64,000 nucleotides of DNA from Chryseosolibacter sp964493505 (GTDB taxonomy: Bacteria; Bacteroidota; Bacteroidia; Cytophagales; Cyclobacteriaceae): contig CAZBNP010000002.1 of the NCBI GenBank assembly GCA_964493505.1, forward strand, positions 310,001 to 374,000, written 5' to 3'. Both the position numbers and the translations under genes were made by a program. Shown piece after piece: positions 33,299-42,620 of this stretch. Numbering within the stretch: the first letter of the stretch is position 1; each line of letters begins with the position of its first letter. Under the pieces are notes generated by a model. That model saw nothing but the letters and a program-made list of their open reading frames with translations. It did not search any database and was not told where the DNA came from.

Positions 33299-34618
33299 TC
33301 ACTGCTCACCACTCACTCTCCTCATCGTCTCCGGATTCCACTCGGAAGGATCGAACGCGCGTCTCACCGGCTTCACTACCGGGTAGCCACCCATTTCCTC
33401 CTCGGTGCTGATGATGCGTCCTCTTCTCTGCCTGACATCGTCAATGATCATCCGGTCGATGGAGTCGCGGTCCCACGGAAACGCGCCTGCATTCTCGAGT
33501 ACATATCCCTTCACCGCTTCTGTTGGCATGGGTACCAGCCCCTGCGGCCATACGGGCGGTGCGGTGACAAAATTCCCGGTGCCGGCAACAAGGTTAACGG
33601 GTTTGTCCGACTTCACGTCATTGGATCGCCAGTAGATATCAAGAGGTTCTCCCTGGATCTTCAGGATCGGAATATCTTTCTCGCTATCGGGGCCAAGCTC
33701 ATAGACATTACCAACTACGCTCATCAGGCCGGTTACGATCTCATGACCGCGCCACTGTCCGGTAATCATACCGTAGTGAACCACATTCTTCACGGGATTG
33801 AATACGTAATTGTTGACAATAGCAGCTTGCGCCCCCCCCTTGACAAGCGGGTGCCGGTCTACGTTATTGGCGTAAAGGTTGCCATACAGCAGGATCTCAG
33901 TGGCATTGTCGTGGATGAGCGTGCCCTTCGAATGTCTGTACTTTCCGTAAATATTCCGGTTGATGCCGTTAGCGATAATACAGTTACTTATTATAATCCG
34001 GTGCGATGTGTTTTTCCGCCATTCTTCCACGTTCTCACCCTCGAAACGCGGGCCCGAAGCGGTAAGTGTTTCGTCAACACCCCAACTCGTTGAGCAATGA
34101 TCGATGATGACATTGTACGCACCTCTACCGGTGGTAATACAATCGGGCGACCATGCACCCGAGCCGGCGGGTATATTCATATCGCTGCCAGCCCAACCCG
34201 ACCGTACCCTGAGGTGCTGAACAATGACTTCATGCGTTGAAATGCCTATCCCGCCTTTAATCAGTGTGATACCCGGCGATGGAGCCGTATGGCCGGCAAT
34301 GGTGATGAATGGGTTTCTGATCGAAAGGTTGTTCCTGTCCAGATCAATCACGCCGGCTACGTCAAATACCACAATGCGCGGTCCCTCAGCATCGATCGCG
34401 GCTCTGAGGGATCCCTCTCCTTCCGAATGCAGGTTATTGACAATAATTACCTTTCCTCCTTTGCCACCCACCGCATCGTTCCCGAAGCCGTTGACGTTTG
34501 GCAACACCGGCAGCCCGTACTGCGTGGCGTTACCGCTCGGTTGCGCCGGTGCGGATGCAGAAACAAAAAGGAATAATACCGTAGCTAACGGAAGCAATCT
34601 GATGAAACGTGAAACCAT
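33299..34618 (-). CDS. Secreted pectate lyase family PL1
   Basis: 439 aa with a normal signal peptide (LPLATVLFLFVSASAPAQ). The same PL1 pattern as its neighbour: NGFGNDAVGGKGGKVIIVNN, FITIAGHTAPSPGITLIKGG, VIIDHCSTSWGVDETLTASG and NNVDRHPLVKGGAQAAIVNN. The two genes are probably a tandem duplication that has diverged, one product secreted and one lipid-anchored. It sits about 75 bp after the esterase gene. Substrate by family: polygalacturonate or low-methyl pectin. The C-terminal residues SGEQ come from the simple repeat that follows. Confidence 0.93.
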   Translation of the reverse strand: MVSRFIRLLPLATVLFLFVSASAPAQPSGNATQYGLPVLPNVNGFGNDAVGGKGGKVIIVNNLHSEGEGSLRAAIDAEGPRIVVFDVAGVIDLDRNNLSIRNPFITIAGHTAPSPGITLIKGGIGISTHEVIVQHLRVRSGWAGSDMNIPAGSGAWSPDCITTGRGAYNVIIDHCSTSWGVDETLTASGPRFEGENVEEWRKNTSHRIIISNCIIANGINRNIYGKYRHSKGTLIHDNATEILLYGNLYANNVDRHPLVKGGAQAAIVNNYVFNPVKNVVHYGMITGQWRGHEIVTGLMSVVGNVYELGPDSEKDIPILKIQGEPLDIYWRSNDVKSDKPVNLVAGTGNFVTAPPVWPQGLVPMPTEAVKGYVLENAGAFPWDRDSIDRMIIDDVRQRRGRIISTEEEMGGYPVVKPVRRAFDPSEWNPETMRRVSGEQ

Positions 34619-34693
34619 TCTTTCGGAAATTCAATTGATCGCAATATTTACAATAAAAATTCAATGCACCCCGTACCCTGCGTCAAGCGGATA

Positions 34694-36916
34694 TTATTTG
34701 ATCCAGTCGGCAAACAACGTTACAAGTGAGGCGTCATCAGTCTGCCGTATCACCAAGTGATCGCTGACTCCTGTTGATTTGTAGCGCTCTTCTACCACGG
34801 CAAACTCGTCGTTGGCAGCGGCCTGATCATGCCGCTGTCCAGCGCCGTCTACCGCGTTGACGATGAGTAGTTTTCGCGGCGCGAGACTCGCTGTCAGGTC
34901 GGGAAGATCGTAGGCTGTCAACGAACCCGCAACAGCATTGAACAACAGTTGGGGTGAGTATATTTTTGTAGTCACCAGGGAATGGTAAGAAGACAACGGA
35001 TCGACGAGTGCGATCCTTTTCAAATCATTGCTGAAAGCCGCCGCATGCTGCAATACCGCGGTCATGTTACCTCTTGCCACGGCGCAGACCTCGCCAAAGC
35101 CGTGCGCGGCTTCCAGTGTCTTGGTGAGCCTCACAACGTCTCCCGCCCGGATCGCTGCTATACTCCTTTTTGTCAGCATCGATCCAAACCAGATGTTGTA
35201 GCGAACATTCCCGATACTCGAATCGCCGCGATAGTTATCAGGTCCGGTTTCGCCTGTACCCAGCATATCAGGAACCAGCACGGTAAAACCGTTTTGTACA
35301 AACCACCGGATCTCATTCGCCGCGACCGAGTCGACGACTTTCCCGTCGGGGTGCAGGTAGATCACCGCGCGCCTGCCCGGTAAAGGTGACCGGTGAAGCA
35401 GGTAAGGAACAACATAGTCGCCCTCGCCTTCGATGAAGTACTTCTCTGTTACGATAGTATGCTCGATAAAACTCCCCGTAAACAACGGTTCGCTTACCCC
35501 CGTCGGTGCGCGGAAGCCTGAAATCTCCTTTGCCGCCCGGAGTACGTCCGGAAGGTGGTGGTTAAGGTTCACGCGCGATTGTTCAAGTTTGTGATTGAGT
35601 TTCTCCGCTTCAACGCGATTGAGGCTGAAGGTGGTTTCACTCCCGTAAGACGTGACAACCTGCCCGGTGGGGGTTACCTGCATTTCCTCCGCGCTCAGTA
35701 TCTCTACCGGCACGTCTTCAGAACTTCCCGGGTGATTGAGATGTTCCTGGAAGAAGGCGTATTTGGCTTCCCTGTTCTTTTTCGTCGACTCATGGATGCC
35801 AATGTCTTCTACCATTTGGAGGTTTTCAGCCTTCCCAAAGGCCCGGTAGATTTCTGATACCTCCCGCACGGTTTCGCGTGCACCCTGAATACTGAAAAAA
35901 TCATTGGTTGTTGTCACGATCATCGTGGGCTTTGGCGCCCGCGCGATCAGAAAGTCGGGATGATCGATTCCCTCTTCTATTTCGAACAGCAGATGTTGAT
36001 CGCCATCCTGAGGACCAATCGACTGCAGGAGTCTCTTGCGGTTAGTGACCCAGCATTCAGGCGCTGATACGAGTATGCGATCATCTACCGCGCTGATAAA
36101 CGCTGATTGTGTGCCCCCGCCAGACCTGCCGGTGATAGCGAGACGCGCACCATCGATTTCTTTGCGGGTCATAAGGTAATCCACGGCGCGGATACCATCC
36201 CATATCATATACCGCGACATTGCATTGCCGGTAATAAACGCCTGTGCTCCGGGATACGAATGCCGTGCCACCGATCCGCCCTTCAGTCCGGGTGCGCTTG
36301 TCACCGGATCGACGTATTCAAGTCGTTCGCCCTGCCCGATGGGATCAAAAGCAAACACGGCAAAACCCTTCTTTACCAGGTTGAGTATCTCGTGCTGGTA
36401 GTTTTCATAGTCGTAAGACTTCGTGTTGTGCCCGCTGCAATAGATTACCGTTGGTAATTTCTCTCTGCTTTTCCTCGCAGAGGGAAGATAAAGGGATGAT
36501 GATACGTAAAAACCCGGCAGCGATTCGAAGACGATGTGTTCCAGTGTGAACCCCTCTTTCTTTATCGTTCGCGTAATACGCGCATTCAACGGAGTCTTCT
36601 CAGGAAACACCTGCATCACTTCGCGCAACTTTTTCCTTATGTCCGCTTGCTTCGCCCGCCATCGCTCCGGTGACTGAACTTCATCTATTGCGCGTTTTCT
36701 CGCCTCCAGAAGTTCAAATGCGTCGCTCGCGATATGGTCATAGAGTGGGTTCCTGATGTTGTCGTAATACATCCATTGCAAGGTCGCCTTGTTAGAGGTG
36801 GTAAAGACCTCGGGGTTAACCTGGCCTTTTACTCCTCCGGCAAAAAGTCCCGATCCAATGATTGCACAATAAACGCTAATTTTAAAAAAAAATAAACCCT
36901 TCTTTTCTGTCATCAT
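34694..36916 (-). CDS. Secreted two-domain alpha/beta-hydrolase, PUL-encoded esterase
   Basis: 740 aa with a hydrophobic leader, related along the full length to the protein at 7408-9564. The N-terminal hydrolase has Ser in AITGRSGGGTQSAF, Asp in TTTNDFFSIQGARE and His in DIGIHESTKKNREAKYAFF. The C-terminal hydrolase-like domain has AVARGNMTAVLQHAA where a nucleophile elbow is expected, so again it looks non-catalytic; VNAVDGAGQRHD keeps the acidic loop. It stands between the DUF1735-type lipoprotein and two pectate lyases, pointing to a pectin acetyl- or methylesterase (inference from context; the family assignment as acetyl-xylan-esterase-like is firmer). Confidence 0.83.
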   Translation of the reverse strand: MMTEKKGLFFFKISVYCAIIGSGLFAGGVKGQVNPEVFTTSNKATLQWMYYDNIRNPLYDHIASDAFELLEARKRAIDEVQSPERWRAKQADIRKKLREVMQVFPEKTPLNARITRTIKKEGFTLEHIVFESLPGFYVSSSLYLPSARKSREKLPTVIYCSGHNTKSYDYENYQHEILNLVKKGFAVFAFDPIGQGERLEYVDPVTSAPGLKGGSVARHSYPGAQAFITGNAMSRYMIWDGIRAVDYLMTRKEIDGARLAITGRSGGGTQSAFISAVDDRILVSAPECWVTNRKRLLQSIGPQDGDQHLLFEIEEGIDHPDFLIARAPKPTMIVTTTNDFFSIQGARETVREVSEIYRAFGKAENLQMVEDIGIHESTKKNREAKYAFFQEHLNHPGSSEDVPVEILSAEEMQVTPTGQVVTSYGSETTFSLNRVEAEKLNHKLEQSRVNLNHHLPDVLRAAKEISGFRAPTGVSEPLFTGSFIEHTIVTEKYFIEGEGDYVVPYLLHRSPLPGRRAVIYLHPDGKVVDSVAANEIRWFVQNGFTVLVPDMLGTGETGPDNYRGDSSIGNVRYNIWFGSMLTKRSIAAIRAGDVVRLTKTLEAAHGFGEVCAVARGNMTAVLQHAAAFSNDLKRIALVDPLSSYHSLVTTKIYSPQLLFNAVAGSLTAYDLPDLTASLAPRKLLIVNAVDGAGQRHDQAAANDEFAVVEERYKSTGVSDHLVIRQTDDASLVTLFADWIK

Positions 36917-36946
36917 AAGGCCACTCCGTTCGGCTTACCAAATAAT

Positions 36947-37981
36947 CTATTCAACGACCTCCGGTACATATTCCTGGAACGATATACCTTTGTCGCGGAA
37001 TACCAGCGTGTCTTTCGCCGTGTGCGTATAGGTACCATCGTCGACCTGGTAATCCAGGTAGATGGCATGTCGTGATTTACCACCCCAACGCTCGGTATCT
37101 TTCGAAAATTTCGCGGTGCCGCTGACCGGGAAGAGAGAATCGTCAGATGCGGCGATTGTACCGTTCCCATCTTCGTCAAAGGTGATCAGCATTTCAAAGT
37201 TTCCGGGGCCTGACGTATTGTTTCTGACCACGCGGTTACTGTACAGCACCGTCCGCCTGGAGTTTGTCCGAACGCTCACCACCTGATCCCGCTCGACATA
37301 CGGATTCCGGTAAACGTTCGTTTCTATAACGAGTCCGCCATCAGACACTTCGGATCTTCCACGCGCGAGGAAATTGCCATGATACTCGTTGACATAGTTG
37401 ATACCGAATAGCGTAAAATCCTTGGGTACGCTTACCCAATCGGCAGGCACTCTCCTGTCAGGATCTATTTCAGCCGTTTCGCCAGAATGGAGCGAATCCG
37501 AGCTTGTGCTGATCATCCGAAGGGGAATCACATACGTCGTGCCTGCCGGGCCCACGGCAGCAGGGTCGCTGAAGAAAGCATCGGTAAGCTGTACATCTAT
37601 CGTACCGTGATACTTTCCTTTAGGAATCACAATCTGCGAGGTATTGCTAAGTGAATAATAGGCAGACGGTAGCGGCAATATCTTTGTGGTGCCGAGATAC
37701 AGATCGTCCGTCAGCGACTCGTCGACAACGTACTGGATGAGAATATCCTTGTCGTTTTCATACACGCCACCCATCGTAGCGGAGATCTGAAATCTGTGCT
37801 CGTTGTCGTTTGAATTATCAAAGACGTAATCACCGAGGATCAGCGTCCTCACCGGGTACTGATAAGGAAAGAAGATAGTGGTGAACTCATTATTGGGAAA
37901 GTCGACATCCTGGTTATAGCAGGACACCATTGCTGTAAGCACCAACAGCACACTGGTTATTCTGATTACAATTCTTTTCAT
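36947..37981 (-). CDS. DUF1735-type surface glycan-binding lipoprotein
   Basis: 345 aa from the ATG at 37981; an in-frame ATG at 38014 would add 11 residues. The leader ends in a lipobox (VLLVLTAMVSCYNQ). It shows the BT_3987-like layout common behind SusD: an N-terminal beta-sandwich (DUF1735, region EHRFQISATMGGVYENDKDI to IPKGKYHGTIDVQLTDAFF) and a C-terminal domain (YHGNFLARGRSEVS to YLDYQVDDGTYTHTAKDTL). Such proteins are thought to bind glycan on the cell surface. It directly follows the second SusD gene of locus 2, with about 33 bp between, and is followed by the esterase. No enzymatic residues are recognised. Confidence 0.85.
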   Translation of the reverse strand: MKRIVIRITSVLLVLTAMVSCYNQDVDFPNNEFTTIFFPYQYPVRTLILGDYVFDNSNDNEHRFQISATMGGVYENDKDILIQYVVDESLTDDLYLGTTKILPLPSAYYSLSNTSQIVIPKGKYHGTIDVQLTDAFFSDPAAVGPAGTTYVIPLRMISTSSDSLHSGETAEIDPDRRVPADWVSVPKDFTLFGINYVNEYHGNFLARGRSEVSDGGLVIETNVYRNPYVERDQVVSVRTNSRRTVLYSNRVVRNNTSGPGNFEMLITFDEDGNGTIAASDDSLFPVSGTAKFSKDTERWGGKSRHAIYLDYQVDDGTYTHTAKDTLVFRDKGISFQEYVPEVVE

Positions 37982-38014
37982 ATTGAAATATTTTTCATGT
38001 AATAACCCTTTCAT

Positions 38015-39721
38015 CTACCATCCGGTGTTTTGAATCAGGAGGTCATTTTTGATGATTTCGTCCTGCGGTATCGGACCGTAAAATGCTCTCGGCGTTTCAA
38101 ACCTTCTGTTCTCGACATGGATTTCGTTGAACTGATCATTGACGACAGATACTCCCGTTACCGGTTCAGCTATCACATCAAGCCCCCATCTTCTGATATC
38201 CCAGAAACGGTGGCCTTCGAAGCTGAGCTCGAGTCTCCTCTCATTTCGGATAAGTTCGCGCATGTCTTCTTTGGAGGTTGCTTCCGCCAGGTATTGATCC
38301 GGCTGATCGATGCCTGCGCGATTTCTTATGGCAGCGATTATTGAGCGCGCGGTAAAACCGTATCCATTAGGGTCTTCATCCGGTCCCCAGCCTTCGTTTG
38401 CCGCCTCGGCGTAGTTGAGGAAGATCTCCGTGTAGCGCATGTGCGGATAGAAATGGCGGCGCGGAGCCGGACTCGAGGGGTCGAGGTTCACATCCGCACG
38501 CAGCAGTTTCAATAAATAGTATCCCGTCCGTGTGGAGTAGATGCTAAGGTTGAGGCCGTCGAGCGTCGGGCTTTCAGGACTGACGTTAATGGTCGTACCC
38601 TTCATCGTTGCGCCGTGCGCGACGACAGTCGTTGCCAGCCTCGGATCCCTTCCGGCGTATGGATTAACGTCGTCATATCCGCTGGAAGCATGATCGATCG
38701 GATACCCGTTTTTCATAGGGAAAGCGTCGACCAGGTTCTGCGTTGGATTCACACGTCCGTTCCCGAACAGCGATGGCGGAAAGTTCTGTGTTTCCAGGGT
38801 ATTGCTGTTACCATAGTTTGCGCGCCAGAAAATATCGGCGTTGGTGATGTCGTTGTCCGCGTCATAGAAAATTCTATCGGAAGCCATACCACTAACGCCG
38901 CCGATCTCCTCAAGCAGGGGGGCGGCCAACGCGGCAGCTTCTGCTACCTTTGCCTGATCATAATTTCCACCGTTATACGCGGGACTTGAGGCGAAGAGCG
39001 CCGCCTTTGCCTTCAAAGCGGTGACGATCTGACCCTGGATTCTGCCCAGGCTGCGAATCCCGATCGTCTGCAGTGAATCATTATCGGTGTAGCTGTTATT
39101 CCATGTATAGGGAAGCAGGTCAAGCGCCTTGTCAAAATCGGAATTGATCTGCGTCACCACCTCGTTATAGGTTGCGCGCGGCAGTTTATAAACATCATTT
39201 ACCTCAACCAGCCCCGTCACCACAGGCACGCCGAGAAGTAGACCATTAGCCGCGACGCCGCCATGGGCGATCAGCAGACGAAGATAGAAGTACCCGCGCA
39301 ATGCATACGCTTCACCGGTGTTCTTATTGAAGAACATCGCATCCCTTTTTTCACTTTGCCAGCTCCATTCCACGTCGTCTGCGACTGAAAGCAGAAAGTT
39401 GAGATGGGAGATGGCGGCGTATGCATCGTTCCATTCCGAAACCGGGGAGAAGATAGGTGACCATTGACCCGTTGCCATTCGCATGAAACCGTTGTTCTTG
39501 TCGTTAGACACCGCGTCATCGGTCGCCACTTCGGAGAATGAATACCCCGTCGGCAAATGTTTGTATGCGCTGAGCAGAAGTCCTTCAGCATAGACGGGAT
39601 CGCGCAATACGCGCTGCATGGTCTGCTGATTGTCTCTCGCGGGCTCCAGTATACTTTCGTCACATCCCGCCACACTGGCGAGCAATATGATCAATAGAAC
39701 TCTTATAGCTTTGACTTTCAT
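38015..39721 (-). CDS. SusD/RagB-family lipoprotein (locus 2, second pair)
   Basis: 568 aa with a lipobox (LLIILLASVAGCDESILEPA) and a SusD-type N-terminus (VYAEGLLLSAYKHLPTGYSF). The TPR-like scaffold includes AYALRGYFYLRLLIAHGGVA. The C-terminal signature is RNERRLELSFEGHRFWDIRR. It is the partner of the SusC encoded 10 bp upstream (39732-42593). It differs strongly in length and sequence from the other SusD of this locus, so the two pairs likely import different fragments of the same polysaccharide. Confidence 0.95.
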   Translation of the reverse strand: MKVKAIRVLLIILLASVAGCDESILEPARDNQQTMQRVLRDPVYAEGLLLSAYKHLPTGYSFSEVATDDAVSNDKNNGFMRMATGQWSPIFSPVSEWNDAYAAISHLNFLLSVADDVEWSWQSEKRDAMFFNKNTGEAYALRGYFYLRLLIAHGGVAANGLLLGVPVVTGLVEVNDVYKLPRATYNEVVTQINSDFDKALDLLPYTWNNSYTDNDSLQTIGIRSLGRIQGQIVTALKAKAALFASSPAYNGGNYDQAKVAEAAALAAPLLEEIGGVSGMASDRIFYDADNDITNADIFWRANYGNSNTLETQNFPPSLFGNGRVNPTQNLVDAFPMKNGYPIDHASSGYDDVNPYAGRDPRLATTVVAHGATMKGTTINVSPESPTLDGLNLSIYSTRTGYYLLKLLRADVNLDPSSPAPRRHFYPHMRYTEIFLNYAEAANEGWGPDEDPNGYGFTARSIIAAIRNRAGIDQPDQYLAEATSKEDMRELIRNERRLELSFEGHRFWDIRRWGLDVIAEPVTGVSVVNDQFNEIHVENRRFETPRAFYGPIPQDEIIKNDLLIQNTGW

Positions 39722-39731
39722 ATTTTTTTCA

Positions 39732-42593
39732 TTAGAACATTAACCTAACCCCGAGTGCGTAATTGCGATAACCAGGCTCTGAGCCGATTCGCAGCTGGCG
39801 CTTCTCAGCATCCTGAGACAACTGCGCAAGGTTCGAACCTCTCAGGAATACGCTGGCGCCTTTTGTCAGGAATCCGCGATCCAGGCTGGCCGGAAGGTGG
39901 TAAGTAAGCTGAACTCTATTCACCAGGAAGAGGTTGTTGTCAAACAACCACTGTGTGGAGGTTCTGAAATTATTGGTGTTGTTGCCAGCCGATAACCGCG
40001 GATACGTAGCCGTGGCCGCGGTAGCGGGCGTCCAACGGTTCAGCACTTCGTCTGAATACTTATCGTCTCCGTCTACCCAGAAATAACTGCCATCATATAT
40101 TCCGGTACTTCCCTGCGAACCATTTCCGAGCGCGAACAGGCTTATGTTCTTATACTTAAAGAGCAGTGAGAACGCGTAAGACATTTTCGGTAATGAATTT
40201 CCGATTTCAACTTCATCGTTTTCGTCTACCAGGCCGTCGTCATTCTGGTCTTTGTACTTGATATCGCCGGGCTGCACGTCGCCGAACATCTGCACCGGAC
40301 TTGCTGCGATATCGGCGGCGTCAGCGAAGAAACCCAGGGCTTCCAGGCCGTACATCGCGCCCACACGCTTTCCAACACGATACTGATAATCGTATGGCCA
40401 GAGTTCGTCGCGTTTAACCACTTTGGAGGTAGCAAACATTCCGTTAGCGCCCACCTGCATCGTGAAATCGCCGGCGTTTAGCGTGTACTCAAGCCCGAGG
40501 TTGAACCCGCTGTAGTTGGTCTCGTTGTAGTTCTCAAATGGAATGTTCGTCAGCATGTACGATGGATAGAGGCCCCGGCGCTGGACCACCTCTCCGGAGT
40601 TCCGGGTCGTAAACCAGTTCGCTTCGACGAATAAGGCGTTGTTCAGAAAACTTCCTTCCAGTCCTACGTTGATACTTTTCATCTTTTCAAACGTCAGACC
40701 GGGATTCGCGGCGCGACTGGTTGTGACCGATGCTAGCGAACGGGTGTCATCCCAGCTGAAATTGCCCATGTATCCGCCGAAAGTGCGTTCATACCGGCGA
40801 TAGTCGGATCCTGAAAATTCATAGTTAATGATACCCGCGCTGGCCTTCAGCTTAAGAAAGTCGATCCTATTGCTACCGCGGAGAAAATCCTCCTCGCTGA
40901 GTATCCAGCCGAGGCCCAGCGTTGGCGACAGGCCACCCCTGTTGCCAGGCGCGAGCTTATACCCGTTCACATAAGCGCCGCTGAAGTCGGCGTAGAATTT
41001 ATTCTTGTGACTGTAGGCCACGCGCAACCCCAGATGAGCCGATCTATCCGGAACAAGTACGTTCTCCACAGTGTTCTGATCGAAGTAACCGAGCAGCGTA
41101 CCCGAGATCGCGTTGTCGCCAAACCGGCGATTGTAGTCTAACGCTGCGAAAGCCGCCAGGCGCCGGGAGAAAAACATATTGCCTAGTATCTGGTCGCCGG
41201 TGCGCACATCCCTGCCAATCCGTGTAAGCGACGCGATCGAATCGGCGCCCGCGTTTGTCTGCCAGCCAGGCTGGTAGATCGCGTATTCATTATAAACCCC
41301 CTGCGTGTAGCTGTTGAATACATCCAGACTGATCTGGGTCCGGAGTTTCAACCCCTGCACAGTTTCATTCAAATCGATACTAAATCCCTGGTTAAACTGA
41401 ATGGTACGACTGATTGATGTCTCATAACTACCCAGCGACTGGTTGCCATATACGTTGTTGTCATAAATTGACGTTCCACCGAGGATGTATTGACCATTGA
41501 CGAGCCGCGCATTCTCGAGATTCAGTCCTTCGCTCAACACGGCGTCACTCTTCACCATCGATAATGGCAGCAGCGGTGAGTAATAGTATGGATGTAGCGT
41601 AGCAGCGTCCGACCAGAAGTTGCCGATGGGGCCTTCGTCGATATCGAAGATCGCGGTAGCGCTCAGAAAGGCGATGACGTTTTTAGTGACATTCACGTCT
41701 ACATTGGTCCGGATGTTAAAGCGGTTGTGGTCGAAGTTCTCGTTCTTCGCCGCGTTCAACAGCTTGCCGCTATTGGTCCAGCCAACGTTGGCATAATAGC
41801 GCGCCTGTTCATTTCCCCCTGAGAACTCAGATGTTACTTTCGTAAAAGATCTTTGTTTCGCCAGGAACTCACTGCCGTAGTAGTCTACGTTCGGATAGCG
41901 GTAAGGTTCGGCGCCGCTCGCATGGTTCGCGATAGTGGTATCGGGAAAGAATGGCTCCAGACCGTCGTTTACCCGTGCCTCGTTATAGAGGCGCATGTAA
42001 TCAGCCGAACCGAGATAGCTGGGAAGGGCTGTTGGTGTCGAAACGCCACGCTCGACCATGAAATTCAGTTTGTGCACGTCTCTGGTACCCGTCTTCGTTG
42101 TCACCAGGATGACACCGTTCGGCGCGTGAACGCCATACAGCACACCCGCGTTGGCATCTTTCAGCACCGTGATCTGCTCGATCTCTTCCACATTGATGTT
42201 GGACGCGTCTCGCGGGATTCCGTCTACAATGACGACCGGGTTGGCGATCGTCCTAAGCACCAGGCCGGGAACCTGTCCGGACAGGACATCACCTAGATTC
42301 TGCACATTGTCATAGTGCAGGAATTCTTCGGGATTGATCACCGTCACGTCGCCTACGATACTACGCTTGCTGGTGCGTCCGAACGGCACGAGCACCTGGT
42401 TGCGTCTCGCTCCCCCGACCGTATCCTGCATAGGCTGTTGTTCAGATGGATATGCCGGCAATGTGACTGACTTCACCACACCGCCTGTCATGCTTCCCAA
42501 ATTTGCTGATGCCACTTGAACCGGTCTCTGTTGCGCCACTGAGGCAACCGTGAAACAGCCAACAGCAATCAATGTCATGTATATCTTCTTCAT
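39732..42593 (-). CDS. SusC/RagA TonB-dependent receptor lacking the CarboxypepD_reg domain
   Basis: 953 aa. After a signal peptide (VGCFTVASVAQQ), the mature N-terminus runs into a short low-complexity stretch and then the plug domain (SIVGDVTVINPEEFLHYDNV; GDVLSGQVPGLVLRTI; EIEQITVLKDANAGVLYGVH; GVILVTTKTG). The CarboxypepD_reg beta-sandwich that normally precedes the plug in SusC proteins is missing, and there is no STN domain. The barrel ends YRNYALGVRLMF. It lies 27 bp behind the first SusD gene of the locus and 10 bp before its own SusD. Confidence 0.94.
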   Translation of the reverse strand: MKKIYMTLIAVGCFTVASVAQQRPVQVASANLGSMTGGVVKSVTLPAYPSEQQPMQDTVGGARRNQVLVPFGRTSKRSIVGDVTVINPEEFLHYDNVQNLGDVLSGQVPGLVLRTIANPVVIVDGIPRDASNINVEEIEQITVLKDANAGVLYGVHAPNGVILVTTKTGTRDVHKLNFMVERGVSTPTALPSYLGSADYMRLYNEARVNDGLEPFFPDTTIANHASGAEPYRYPNVDYYGSEFLAKQRSFTKVTSEFSGGNEQARYYANVGWTNSGKLLNAAKNENFDHNRFNIRTNVDVNVTKNVIAFLSATAIFDIDEGPIGNFWSDAATLHPYYYSPLLPLSMVKSDAVLSEGLNLENARLVNGQYILGGTSIYDNNVYGNQSLGSYETSISRTIQFNQGFSIDLNETVQGLKLRTQISLDVFNSYTQGVYNEYAIYQPGWQTNAGADSIASLTRIGRDVRTGDQILGNMFFSRRLAAFAALDYNRRFGDNAISGTLLGYFDQNTVENVLVPDRSAHLGLRVAYSHKNKFYADFSGAYVNGYKLAPGNRGGLSPTLGLGWILSEEDFLRGSNRIDFLKLKASAGIINYEFSGSDYRRYERTFGGYMGNFSWDDTRSLASVTTSRAANPGLTFEKMKSINVGLEGSFLNNALFVEANWFTTRNSGEVVQRRGLYPSYMLTNIPFENYNETNYSGFNLGLEYTLNAGDFTMQVGANGMFATSKVVKRDELWPYDYQYRVGKRVGAMYGLEALGFFADAADIAASPVQMFGDVQPGDIKYKDQNDDGLVDENDEVEIGNSLPKMSYAFSLLFKYKNISLFALGNGSQGSTGIYDGSYFWVDGDDKYSDEVLNRWTPATAATATYPRLSAGNNTNNFRTSTQWLFDNNLFLVNRVQLTYHLPASLDRGFLTKGASVFLRGSNLAQLSQDAEKRQLRIGSEPGYRNYALGVRLMF

Positions 42594-42620
42594 TTGCTCG
42601 ATAGCTTTAGTTATTAACTT

